5,939 bases of DNA, taken from contig DATGIQ010000047.1 in the NCBI GenBank assembly GCA_035295665.1, positions 1 to 5,939 of the forward strand, in the 5' to 3' direction. The notes beneath the pieces were generated by a model, which had not been told where the DNA came from, ran no database searches, and worked only from the letters and a program-made list of their open reading frames with translations. Of the stretch, positions 1 to 5,939 are shown in pieces. How positions within the stretch are numbered: the first letter of the stretch is position 1; each line of letters starts with the position of its first letter. The position numbers were made by a program, and so were the translations under genes. This DNA comes from DATGIQ01 sp035295665 (GTDB lineage: Bacteria > Planctomycetota > Planctomycetia > Gemmatales > Gemmataceae).

Positions 1-1690
1 CGCTGAAAAAGTCGAAGCGGTTATGGTTCCTCCAGGACACGGCCTGGGCTCGGGCAACCGCTTTCCAAGAAAACGTCCCACCGGGCGCGGAGGAGGATTC
101 CCCATCGATCGTGAGCACATTATGGGCCGCGGAGCTGCGAAACCAGTCCCGTGCCGAGGCCGACCCGGTGTACGTATAGGTTCCCGGATCGACGAGCAGG
201 CTCCGTCCATGCGCAGCCAGCTCGAAGGAGAGCACGTCGGCATGCGCATGGCCACAGTTGAAAAATCCGTGGGGGCCGCAATCCACCAAGAGATAATGGC
301 TCGTCCGCTCCCAACCGTCGCGCATCACGTAGTACCCGCCTTCCGGGAAATCCCGCGAAGTGGATTGGGGCGGCTGAGCATCGAGGCGGTCGAAAGTCTG
401 CTGACCTTCTTCTCCCAAGAGCCAGAGGGTTTCCTCTGCCGGCGCCTCGGCCACGGCTTTGTAATCGGGACGGGCAAAGAGCACGGCCCCCGTGGCGAGG
501 GCGGCCCGAAAATCGTTCACGTCTCGGTCATCGAGTGGAAGAAATCGGCCGCCGTCGTCATCGCCGAACAGAGGCGTGCGACCGTCCGGCCGGGTGAGAA
601 CCATCAAATGATCGAGCAGGGCGGCGTATTTCTCCAGGAAACCCAGCTCCGCTGGTTCGCCGTTGCGTTGGGCCAGGGTGTGGAAGTGGGCACAGAAATC
701 GAGCGTGTAGCGGTGATAATAGCTCGACTGTTCGAAATAGACGCCATCGGCCCGGATATGCCGCCGCTGCAGCTCGCGGAGCAAGATCTCTCTGCCGGTC
801 GCGCGCCAGCCACGGGCACGGCGGAATTCCGGCAGCAGCGTTCCCAGGTAATACAGCCCCAATGCCTCGCCGGTCAGGTGTGTGTTGGGACTGAAATAGG
901 TGGACAGGTAGGTCTCCAGATGCCGGGCGTGGAGATAGAGGAACTTCAGCACCGTCATCCACAAGTGCGGGGTCAAGTGGGGCGATTCACGGAAGAAATA
1001 GAACGACCACAGCCAGGAAATGGCACGGAAAGCGATTTCCAGGCTGCTGGCCCAGTTGATGCCTAGTTTCGGCAGGTTCTGCTCCATCCACCCCGTCAGG
1101 TGAGCCGCAAACGTTTCCGCGAAGCGTTCGTCCCCCGTGTACCAATACGCTCGGCCAAGCGTCAGGAAATGCTGATGCCGGTTCAGCTCCCAGACGATTT
1201 TATTATCTCCCACTTGGGCCGCATCGAGGTAGTTGATGCGGCTCCAGTGCACCCGCGGCCCGCGCTTACCGGCAACTGGCTCGAGCTGCCAGTCGATGGG
1301 GTCTCCAAACTGGAGCTCATGTAGACCCAGCAGGTCAAATCGCCCCGCGCAGATTCGGCGAGCCCGTTCGAGAACATGCTGCTCGGCCTGGGGGCCGAAC
1401 CGTTGGCGGAGAGCTGCCACCGTTTTCTTGGGGTCCTCGAATGCCACAAAAAAGCTCGGTGTGCTTCGTCCCCGGAAATGCGCAAGCAACGCTTCTGGCG
1501 ACAACACTCCGCCCGAAAGCTGTGCGCGGTCCAGCAAGCGGAAAAAGGCCCCATCGCTTGGCAGATGAGCCTGCGACGACCAGCCGGACCGTTCCCCATA
1601 GGCGGCCAGAGCCTGTCCCAAGCGCACCCGAAGCTCGTCGGGGCTGCGCCCTTTGATTTTGTTCACCATGCTCCAAAGACGCCGGACCAT
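1..1690 (-). CDS. Heparinase II/III-family polysaccharide lyase, C-terminus beyond window
   Basis: I translated this frame by hand: it stays open from an ATG at 1690 to the left edge (563 codons, no stop), so the C-terminus is missing. An alpha-helical N-terminal half (to about residue 360) carries N269-T-H271 and the tract F319-E-Q-S-S-Y324-Y-H326. The Hepar_II_III beta-domain follows, with G480-H-A-H-A-D, V-D501-P-G and A-H523-N. By family knowledge these match the catalytic His/Tyr and the Zn-binding His/Asp/His of Pedobacter heparinase II, so the expected reaction is beta-elimination of uronate-containing polysaccharide; the substrate is unknown. No signal peptide or membrane segment is visible. 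Start choice: ATG 1690 has a GGAA about 7 bases upstream and adds MVRRLWS before a second ATG at 1669, which has a GGAG only one base away. It lies 111 bases below the glycosyltransferase in the same direction. The family is clear; whether it degrades polymer or works inside the biosynthetic system is open. Confidence 0.93.
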   Translation of the reverse strand, partial: MVRRLWSMVNKIKGRSPDELRVRLGQALAAYGERSGWSSQAHLPSDGAFFRLLDRAQLSGGVLSPEALLAHFRGRSTPSFFVAFEDPKKTVAALRQRFGPQAEQHVLERARRICAGRFDLLGLHELQFGDPIDWQLEPVAGKRGPRVHWSRINYLDAAQVGDNKIVWELNRHQHFLTLGRAYWYTGDERFAETFAAHLTGWMEQNLPKLGINWASSLEIAFRAISWLWSFYFFRESPHLTPHLWMTVLKFLYLHARHLETYLSTYFSPNTHLTGEALGLYYLGTLLPEFRRARGWRATGREILLRELQRRHIRADGVYFEQSSYYHRYTLDFCAHFHTLAQRNGEPAELGFLEKYAALLDHLMVLTRPDGRTPLFGDDDGGRFLPLDDRDVNDFRAALATGAVLFARPDYKAVAEAPAEETLWLLGEEGQQTFDRLDAQPPQSTSRDFPEGGYYVMRDGWERTSHYLLVDCGPHGFFNCGHAHADVLSFELAAHGRSLLVDPGTYTYTGSASARDWFRSSAAHNVLTIDGESSSAPGGTFSWKAVARAQAVSWRNHNRFDFFS

Positions 1691-1713
1691 GCTCGCATTC
1701 CAGACAAAGGAAG

Positions 1714-1810
1714 AAGGAATAGAACGCGGAGCAACACGGATCGTGCGGATCGGCGCGGATCGGATCCGCGAAAATCCGCTGCATCCACGTTTCTCCGCGT
1801 TCTATTCCTT
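1714..1810. repeat. 97-bp imperfect palindrome made of iterated xCGGAT units
   Basis: The outer arms are a perfect 18-base inverted repeat: AAGGAATAGAACGCGGAG at 1714-1731 and its complement at 1793-1810. The interior shares the same centre (1762): the core 1754-1770 is 8+1+8 (CGCGGATC G GATCCGCG), and 1745-1750 pairs with 1774-1779. In all, 39 of the 48 position pairs are complementary. The mismatches fall in linkers between hexamers GCGGAG, ACGGAT, GCGGAT and GCGGAT at 1726, 1736, 1745 and 1755, spaced 10, 9 and 10 bases. The right arm overlaps the end of the glycosyltransferase gene. No T-tract follows the hairpin on either strand and I see no target-site duplication. It looks like a dispersed intergenic repeat (REP- or MITE-like) with hairpin potential; I vaguely recall xCGGAT-type repeats in environmental genomes but cannot name a family. 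Confidence 0.9.
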
Positions 1811-2995
1811 GCTCGCCGCGGAACAGGCCAAATCGGCTGCGCGGCGATCTCTACCTAGTTTGTGCTGCAGGAGTTCCCCGTACAGCTCCTGCGTCCGTTC
1901 CAGTTGGGCCGTGCAGGAAAATTTTTGCAAGACAATTTGCCGCCCCAATTCGCCCAGGGCCCGTGCTTGCTCCGGTGCCCGGAGGAGAGTCACGATCCGC
2001 GTGGCCATCATCCGGTCATCTCCGACGGGCACGATGTACCCCGTCTTGCCCTCCTGCACAGCTTCGCGGACACCTCCCACATCCGTGCTGACGACGGGCC
2101 GGGCCGCGGCCATGTATTCGAGGATCGCGTTCGAGAAACCTTCTGCAATCGAGCTCAGGACGCACACCTCGGAGACCGCAAGCAGGTCCGCCACGCTGCC
2201 ACAGCGACCGATGAACAACGTATCCTGGGCCAAACCCAACTGAGCGGCCAGGGCCCGCATTGGCTCCAGGAACTCGCCTTCTCCTGCAAGGACAAAAGCC
2301 GCCTCCGGGACTTCCTGCTTGACGCGCTGGGCCGCACGCAAAAAGGTGGGATGGTCTTTGACGGCGTGCCGCAGATTGGCGACGATCGTCACAAAACGCC
2401 GATTGGCATGGTCGGACAATTTGCAGGCGGCCAGGAGTTCGCTGCGCCGGCAACCGGCTTTGGGCACCAGCCGTTCGCTGTCGATCCCGTTGTAAATGGT
2501 GACCACCTTGCCGGACGGCACGCCCTCGCAAATGAGGTGGCGGCGCACCGCTTCCGCGTTGGTGACGATCGCATGGGCCAAGCGGTACGCGCACCGTTCG
2601 AGCCGTTTCTTGGTTGCGGAGCGCAATCCTTCGGTCTCGCGCCGGGAAGCAATCCGCACAGGGACACGGGCCAGGGCAGCCGCAGCCATCCCGAAAATAT
2701 TGGTGTAAAAATCGTGCGCGTGTACCAGCTGAATATTGCGGGCACGCAACAGGCCAGCAAGCTGTCGGAGCCGGACCAGCGCATTGCGGTTGTAAAAGCT
2801 GGTCAGCGGGAATTCGGGGATGTCGCCCAAACCGAGGGACTCAATCTCCTTGCGCAGGACGCCGCTGCCATCGAGACAGGCGACGTGGATGCCATACTGG
2901 CCGCTCGTCCGGAGCAGACGGACCAGCTGCACGGCTTGCCGCTCCGTGCCGCCCTGGTGAAAACTATTGATCAGATGAAGCACCTGCGGTCGCAT
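1802..2995 (-). CDS. Glycosyltransferase, GT4 family (GT-B fold)
   Basis: 397 residues, ATG start, TAG stop. It should transfer a sugar from a nucleotide-sugar donor with retention onto a lipid-linked or growing polysaccharide acceptor at the cytoplasmic face of the inner membrane; donor and acceptor are not readable. The N-terminal acceptor domain begins VLHLINSFHQGGTERQ (residues 5-20), the glycine loop typical of GT4, and has HAHDFYTN at 92-99. The C-terminal donor domain has YNGID (168-172), VLAGEGE (235-241) and the E-x7-E signature E285-GFSNAIL-E293, followed by ARPVVSTDVGG (298-308). Length is normal for the family. The start ATG shares one base with the upstream stop (TAATG) and has no clear Shine-Dalgarno, so translation is probably coupled. 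The last codons, AAG GAA TAG, lie in the arm of the 97-bp palindrome, so the native C-terminus may have been altered by that repeat. Confidence 0.95.
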   Translation of the reverse strand: MRPQVLHLINSFHQGGTERQAVQLVRLLRTSGQYGIHVACLDGSGVLRKEIESLGLGDIPEFPLTSFYNRNALVRLRQLAGLLRARNIQLVHAHDFYTNIFGMAAAALARVPVRIASRRETEGLRSATKKRLERCAYRLAHAIVTNAEAVRRHLICEGVPSGKVVTIYNGIDSERLVPKAGCRRSELLAACKLSDHANRRFVTIVANLRHAVKDHPTFLRAAQRVKQEVPEAAFVLAGEGEFLEPMRALAAQLGLAQDTLFIGRCGSVADLLAVSEVCVLSSIAEGFSNAILEYMAAARPVVSTDVGGVREAVQEGKTGYIVPVGDDRMMATRIVTLLRAPEQARALGELGRQIVLQKFSCTAQLERTQELYGELLQHKLGRDRRAADLACSAASKE

Positions 2996-4212
2996 TACGG
3001 GAGGCCCGCCCGGGGTCGGTCAAAGTTTGCATGCGGGCAGAAGCTATCGGCCGCCGTGTGAGCCGGTTCCCCCTTCATAAGGGAGCGAAGGAGGTAATCG
3101 CGATACTGCCCGGGTTCTCCCGAATGCCCATCCACCGCGGCCATGACAATGTTGAACGCTTCGCGGGCCGTGGCAAAATGGATCTTGTACTCCTCGCTGC
3201 GGTGGCCATACTCCAGCACTTCTCCCATGAAGCGCCGGAGCGGCTCGCCCACGGTCATGGCTTGATCCAGAGGGAAGAAGCCGTGGCAATAGAGCTTGAT
3301 AAAGATCCACTCTGGCCGGCCCCGGACGCTGATGTGTGCGCCGCGCCACCGCCGCAACCGGGCGAGATCCAAGGGATAATTCTCCATGAGCACGCCATCG
3401 TCGAGCCGCGGTACGGGAAATCCCCAAACGCGGCGGCGCCAATTGAACACGAGCGGGCCGGTAAAGATCACCGGCAACTGAGGGCGGACGCCGACGCGCA
3501 AGCTCGGGCCCGAGCGGTGCGGCTTGGCCTGGTCCAGCGCGTGGCCACACTGGTAAATCGCATTGATGCGCGGCACCTGCGGCTGCAAGGGCGCGGCCGG
3601 CAAGGTGAAATCGGCGTAGCAGCCGGTCTCGGCCAGGATCTGCATTTCGGAATCGACACCACAGTACCGGCCACCGGACGAGTTGGCCAGCGCCAAGTTA
3701 CCGTGGACGAAGCCATACATCGGGTCGCCGACGCCGTTGCACCGCGACAGACACTTGTGTTCCTGTGCGAGAATATCCCGGAACGTCTCCAACGTTTGGC
3801 GGCAATTGGCGGGGTTGTCGGGCTTATCGACGCCGTGGTGGAGATGGATTTCGATTTCCCCCAGCCCTTCCGATTGCAATTCCGCCAACTTCTCCAGCAA
3901 GGAAACGTGATATTGCTCGGCAGGATAAAAGTAGGTGTGGCGATACGGGGTTCCCTCGCTGTCGCGCACCGCTTGGCCGATCGCGCGGGCCTTGCGGACC
4001 CAGTCGTCGAGTCGTGCCCGTTGGGTGGCCCAGGTTAGCACCTCGCCGTTTTCGTTCCAGGAAGGCTCGAAATGATTCACCACCAGGAAGATCAGGTGGC
4101 AGGGGCCGGACCGGTCCATAACCCGTGACAGCAGCTCGCGGGCGCGCCAGAATGGATACCGGCTCAACCACGGCAGCGACCAGGCCAGCTTGGCCAGGAC
4201 GCCTGGGGTCAT
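2995..4212 (-). CDS. Conserved protein of polysaccharide locus, remotely NodB/deacetylase-like
   Basis: 405 residues from the chosen ATG at 4212, which has AGGA five bases upstream. An in-frame ATG at 4236 and a TTG at 4299 would extend it but lack a ribosome site. I recognise no named family. Visible features: an amphipathic, Trp-rich N-terminus (residues 5-25); strand-like LIFLVVNHFEP (40-50); YFYPAEQY (94-101); EIEIHLHHG (119-127), a strand running into a His cluster; VHGNLALANS (169-178); GVDSEMQILAETGCYADFTLP (185-205); and FIKLYCHG (304-311). Strand-then-His arrangements of this kind suggest a divergent NodB-like (carbohydrate esterase 4) TIM barrel, but the canonical TFDDG and H-S-x-x-H motifs are absent, so metal-dependent deacetylation is inference only. 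No signal peptide or membrane helix is evident. It is the first gene after the 4391-4420 promoter and is translationally coupled to the glycosyltransferase, so it probably modifies or assembles the same glycan. Confidence 0.85.
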   Translation of the reverse strand: MTPGVLAKLAWSLPWLSRYPFWRARELLSRVMDRSGPCHLIFLVVNHFEPSWNENGEVLTWATQRARLDDWVRKARAIGQAVRDSEGTPYRHTYFYPAEQYHVSLLEKLAELQSEGLGEIEIHLHHGVDKPDNPANCRQTLETFRDILAQEHKCLSRCNGVGDPMYGFVHGNLALANSSGGRYCGVDSEMQILAETGCYADFTLPAAPLQPQVPRINAIYQCGHALDQAKPHRSGPSLRVGVRPQLPVIFTGPLVFNWRRRVWGFPVPRLDDGVLMENYPLDLARLRRWRGAHISVRGRPEWIFIKLYCHGFFPLDQAMTVGEPLRRFMGEVLEYGHRSEEYKIHFATAREAFNIVMAAVDGHSGEPGQYRDYLLRSLMKGEPAHTAADSFCPHANFDRPRAGLP

Positions 4213-4217
4213 TGTGT

Positions 4218-4221
4218 TCCT
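4218..4221 (-). promoter_or_regulatory. Ribosome-binding site deciding the start at 4212
   Basis: On the minus strand the sequence is TAGGAACACAATG: AGGA, five bases, then ATG. Neither the upstream in-frame ATG (4236) nor the TTG (4299) has a comparable purine tract, and the residues they would add do not look like protein of this family. The TAG in this motif also ends a small leader reading frame (4220-4330). Confidence 0.6.
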
Positions 4222-4360
4222 AGTATCGTTGGCCATGGCGATCGAGAAGGTGAGGGAAGTCGCACAAACCCCCGGTCGCAAGGCGGGTTGCTGACGCAAT
4301 CAAGGCGCACTCCGTGCCGGTGGGTTGCATTGGGGAACAGCAATAAAAGCGTGATTGACG

Positions 4361-4387
4361 TCCCTGTCCAGGGGATTTTACCTCCCC
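4361..4387. promoter_or_regulatory. Overlapping small dyads at the predicted transcription start
   Basis: Two short inverted repeats abut here: CCCTG/CAGGG at 4362-4366 and 4369-4373, and GGGGA/TCCCC at 4371-4375 and 4383-4387 with a 7-base spacer. They share the GGG at 4371-4373, so only one can form at a time in RNA. They lie just downstream of the -10 box at 4391-4396 and cover the expected start near 4384. This could be a repressor operator or alternative 5' hairpins. Such short dyads also occur by chance, so confidence is low. Confidence 0.3.
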
Positions 4388-4390
4388 ATC

Positions 4391-4420
4391 ATAATATCTT
4401 ACAAACTCGTCTCAAGTCAA
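4391..4420 (-). promoter_or_regulatory. Sigma-70-type promoter for the unnamed gene and glycosyltransferase
   Basis: On the minus strand, TTGACT (plus 4415-4420) is followed after exactly 18 bases by TATTAT (plus 4391-4396). Each box matches the sigma-70 consensus at 5 of 6 positions. It sits in a conspicuously AT-rich patch within GC-rich surroundings, in the only sizeable gap of the window, and points at the gene starting at 4212. The predicted start near 4384 leaves a leader of about 170 bases. It implies that the unnamed gene, the glycosyltransferase and perhaps the lyase form a separately initiated unit, in addition to any read-through from the deacetylase. Confidence 0.65.
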
Positions 4421-4459
4421 ATATGGGCAGCCCGGCCAGCTTCGAAGATAAAAAGAACG

Positions 4460-5341
4460 CTATTGGGGGCCTCGGGCGCTCTTTGTCCCCCGTTCTGCGG
4501 CCCTCCCACTTTGTTCTTGTCCGGCAGTAAGCGCGCCGGCCCCTTTCCGTTCATAGGCCAGCGTCAACAGCCGTTTGCGTACCTGCAAATACAGCCGGCC
4601 GCCGGCCGCCTTGGTCGCCTTCTTGATGTTCCAGAACAAGGTTTGCTGAAGCCGGGGACCGAAGCGGCCGACGGCCAAGGCGGCGGCTTTCTTTGCCGAC
4701 ATCCCCCGGTAAATGGTATACCGCCCCAGGACCAGGCAGCCATCCACAGATTGCGGTCGCGTGGTGGGTTCGGAATTAAAGAGAACGCGGAAGCCGGCTT
4801 GCCCCGCGGCTTGTGCCACGGCCAACGAATAGTAGCCGCCGGGCACCGACGCCGTCGTCACCGGCTCGCCCACAATGTCCGAGAGGACTTCCCGGCTCCG
4901 TTGCCACTCGTTCAGCAATTCAGCGTTCCCGCATGCGGACATTCGTTCGGGATGGCTACAGGAATGACTACCGATGACATGGCCACGTCGGTGCAACGCG
5001 CGGATGTGTTCCACAGACACAAAAGTCGGGGAATCGATGTAATTCACGGTGATGAAAAAATGCCCTTTCCAGCCATTTTCTTCCAGCAGGTCCGCAATGG
5101 GATCGATCGCGCTGATGCCGCCGTCATCAAAGGTTAGCAGCCAGCCCGGCTCCTTGCCGGCGTGCCCGAGCAAATCCGGCGCGAGGACCGGCGGCGTGCA
5201 GACCGCGTGCTGGAGAGCGTTGACGTGCTGGCGGAATTCGGCCGGCGTCAGCTTGTAGCGTGCTGCGCCTCCTCCGGGGAAGCCGCTGGCGTCGCTCTGA
5301 TCCCGCGCAATCACATCATGGTACAGGAGCGCGATCGGCAA
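4460..5341 (-). CDS. Polysaccharide deacetylase (NodB domain, carbohydrate esterase 4)
   Basis: 293 residues. It should hydrolyse N- or O-acetyl groups from a glycan using a divalent metal. The first strand is PIALLYHDV (2-10). NodB motif 1 is T70-F-D72-D73-G-G, with D72 the presumed catalytic base and D73 a metal ligand. Motif 2 is H126-S-C-S-H130, supplying the two metal His. Motif 3 is the PGGYYS form (167-172), as in many exopolysaccharide-locus deacetylases, rather than R-x-P-Y. LGRYTIYRG (205-213) ends the catalytic core. The basic, Ala/Gly-rich tail (about 265-293) looks disordered. No signal peptide is visible, so it is probably cytoplasmic unless exported otherwise. The start is TTG with GGAGG seven bases upstream, and there is no other start before the first strand. 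It overlaps the formyltransferase by 26 bases, implying co-translation and linked function. Confidence 0.95.
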   Translation of the reverse strand: MPIALLYHDVIARDQSDASGFPGGGAARYKLTPAEFRQHVNALQHAVCTPPVLAPDLLGHAGKEPGWLLTFDDGGISAIDPIADLLEENGWKGHFFITVNYIDSPTFVSVEHIRALHRRGHVIGSHSCSHPERMSACGNAELLNEWQRSREVLSDIVGEPVTTASVPGGYYSLAVAQAAGQAGFRVLFNSEPTTRPQSVDGCLVLGRYTIYRGMSAKKAAALAVGRFGPRLQQTLFWNIKKATKAAGGRLYLQVRKRLLTLAYERKGAGALTAGQEQSGRAAERGTKSARGPQ

Positions 5342-5939
5342 AGGTTTTCCTCCGAGCAGCCCGGCGGCGCCAGGCCCAGAAGGCAGTCAACCAAGGCTGG
5401 CCCCATTCCCCCGATGGCCGGCCGGCCGTGTCCAGCGGTTTGGCCTGACCGGCATGGATCTCCAGCAGGCGGGCTCCCAGGGCATCGAGGTTATCCAGGA
5501 CAACTTTCTGTTGAATGATGATATGAGAATCGGTGGTCTCGTCATAGCCGCAGCGAAAATAGCCGTAGACCGGACCGGTGTCCACTCCCTTGTCGATCCG
5601 GAGCAGTGTCATACCCACCTTGTCCAGATCATCCTTCGCCAAGGCCCAGAAGCAGCCGTGGGCATTGCGATACTCCGGACAGATCCCTGGGTGGAGCACA
5701 AACGTTCCGTGACTGGGGATCGTGAAGATGCTGGGTTTCAGGAGCGTTTTGCAGCGGGCAATCACGATGCTCGGCTTCTGTTGTCGCAGGAACTTTTCGA
5801 CGGCCGGTGTATTCGGGCTGTGGGCATGCAAGATCTGGGTTTGAGGGGTCAGCGGAGCATAGCGATCGCACAGTTGCGTCAACTGTTCCTCTTCCCATTG
5901 GCGATCGCGCGCTCGGAGAACAATTTTGTAGTACAGGCG
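5316..5939 (-). CDS. Formyltransferase-family protein (sugar N-formyltransferase type), N-terminus beyond window
   Basis: The frame is open to the right edge, giving 207 visible residues and a TGA at 5318-5316; an in-frame TTG at 5882 is internal, not the start. The first visible residues are RLYYKIVLRARDRQWEEEQL. The formyl_trans_N core is present: a strand SIVIARCK, then FVLHPGICPEYRNAHGCFWA, equivalent to N-x-H-x-S-L-L-P-x-x-R-G in methionyl-tRNA formyltransferase, and DKGVDTGPVYG, carrying the conserved catalytic Asp. His83 and Asp120 (visible numbering) are kept, but the usual Asn of N-x-H is Val81. The family moves formyl from N10-formyltetrahydrofolate to an amine. The short C-terminus without a tRNA-binding domain and the polysaccharide neighbours favour an amino-sugar substrate. 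The deacetylase begins inside its 3' end. It is not a housekeeping fmt gene. Confidence 0.88.
   Translation of the reverse strand, partial: RLYYKIVLRARDRQWEEEQLTQLCDRYAPLTPQTQILHAHSPNTPAVEKFLRQQKPSIVIARCKTLLKPSIFTIPSHGTFVLHPGICPEYRNAHGCFWALAKDDLDKVGMTLLRIDKGVDTGPVYGYFRCGYDETTDSHIIIQQKVVLDNLDALGARLLEIHAGQAKPLDTAGRPSGEWGQPWLTAFWAWRRRAARRKTFADRAPVP
5349..5353 (-). promoter_or_regulatory. Shine-Dalgarno supporting the TTG start of the deacetylase
   Basis: On the minus strand the sequence is GGAGG, AAAACCT (7 bases), TTG. The strong GGAGG at ideal spacing inside the end of the formyltransferase gene supports this rare start. The protein then begins directly with the PIALLYHDV strand typical of the family, and no ATG lies nearby in frame. 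Confidence 0.75.

Noticed and set aside
23..1066. Plus-strand open frame of 347 codons
   Set aside because: It lies wholly opposite the lyase gene, whose minus-strand translation carries clear family motifs. The plus-strand product has no recognisable domain and is an antisense artefact of GC-rich coding DNA.
1335..1784. Minus-strand open frame of 149 codons running through the palindrome
   Set aside because: It is out of frame with the lyase over most of its length and gains its upstream part only by reading the repeat; there is no family similarity.
1732..1792. Interior of the palindrome as a rho-independent terminator
   Set aside because: The stem is long and GC-rich but no run of T follows on either strand, and the repeat-like modular structure explains it better.
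1862..3061. Plus-strand open frame of 399 codons
   Set aside because: Antisense to the glycosyltransferase, which has full GT4 motifs and normal length; the plus product is without domain features.
3031..4038. Plus-strand open frame of 335 codons
   Set aside because: Antisense to the unnamed conserved gene; the minus strand has a ribosome site, gene coupling and protein-like motif blocks, and the plus strand has none of these.
4213..4299. Longer N-terminus (29 extra residues) for the unnamed gene from a TTG at 4299
   Set aside because: No ribosome site precedes the TTG, the added residues look non-coding, and ATG 4212 has AGGA at good spacing.
4304..4320. Sigma-54-like GGCACG...GC on the minus strand
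   Set aside because: The GG/GC spacing fits, but the -12 element reads GCGC instead of TTGC and the first T of the -24 box is missing; the nearby sigma-70 match is far better.
4421..4459. Terminator after the deacetylase
   Set aside because: Only CTTCGAAG (4441-4448) and a tiny GGGC/GCCC stem are seen; neither is followed by a T-tract, so termination there is unsupported.
4355..5137. Plus-strand open frame of 260 codons
   Set aside because: Antisense to the deacetylase, crosses the promoter region, and shows no domain.

Overview
The window is a GC-rich stretch of bacterial chromosome (my impression is about 60% G+C) in which every supported gene lies on the minus strand. It reads as part of a surface or extracellular polysaccharide locus. 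In transcription order (right to left) it holds: a sugar-type formyltransferase cut by the right edge; a NodB-type polysaccharide deacetylase; a conserved protein of unnamed family with remote deacetylase-like features; a GT4/GT-B glycosyltransferase; and a heparinase II/III-family polysaccharide lyase cut by the left edge. The host is probably a Gram-negative environmental bacterium. The protein style resembles what I remember from Acidobacteriota, Methylomirabilota or Planctomycetota, but there is no ribosomal or other marker here, so this is only a guess.

Layout. Formyltransferase (5316 to beyond 5939) and deacetylase (4460-5341) overlap by 26 bases, and the deacetylase starts at a TTG behind a strong GGAGG. 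A 247-base gap (4213-4459) follows. It carries a near-consensus sigma-70 promoter (TTGACT, 18 bases, TATTAT), small dyads around its predicted start site, and a leader of about 170 bases. The unnamed protein (2995-4212) and the glycosyltransferase (1802-2995) share one base in a TAATG junction. A 111-base gap then contains most of a 97-base, single-centre imperfect palindrome (1714-1810), built from xCGGAT units about 10 bases apart. One arm supplies the last two codons and the stop of the glycosyltransferase. The lyase gene then runs off the left edge without a stop.

How the genes may work together (inference): the glycosyltransferase builds a repeat unit, the deacetylase (and perhaps the unnamed protein) uncovers amines on N-acetylated sugars, the formyltransferase puts a formyl group on an amino sugar, and the lyase-family protein trims or remodels acidic polymer. 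The least explained items are the palindromic repeat, the unnamed deacetylase-like family, and a formyltransferase lacking the usual Asn of its N-x-H motif.
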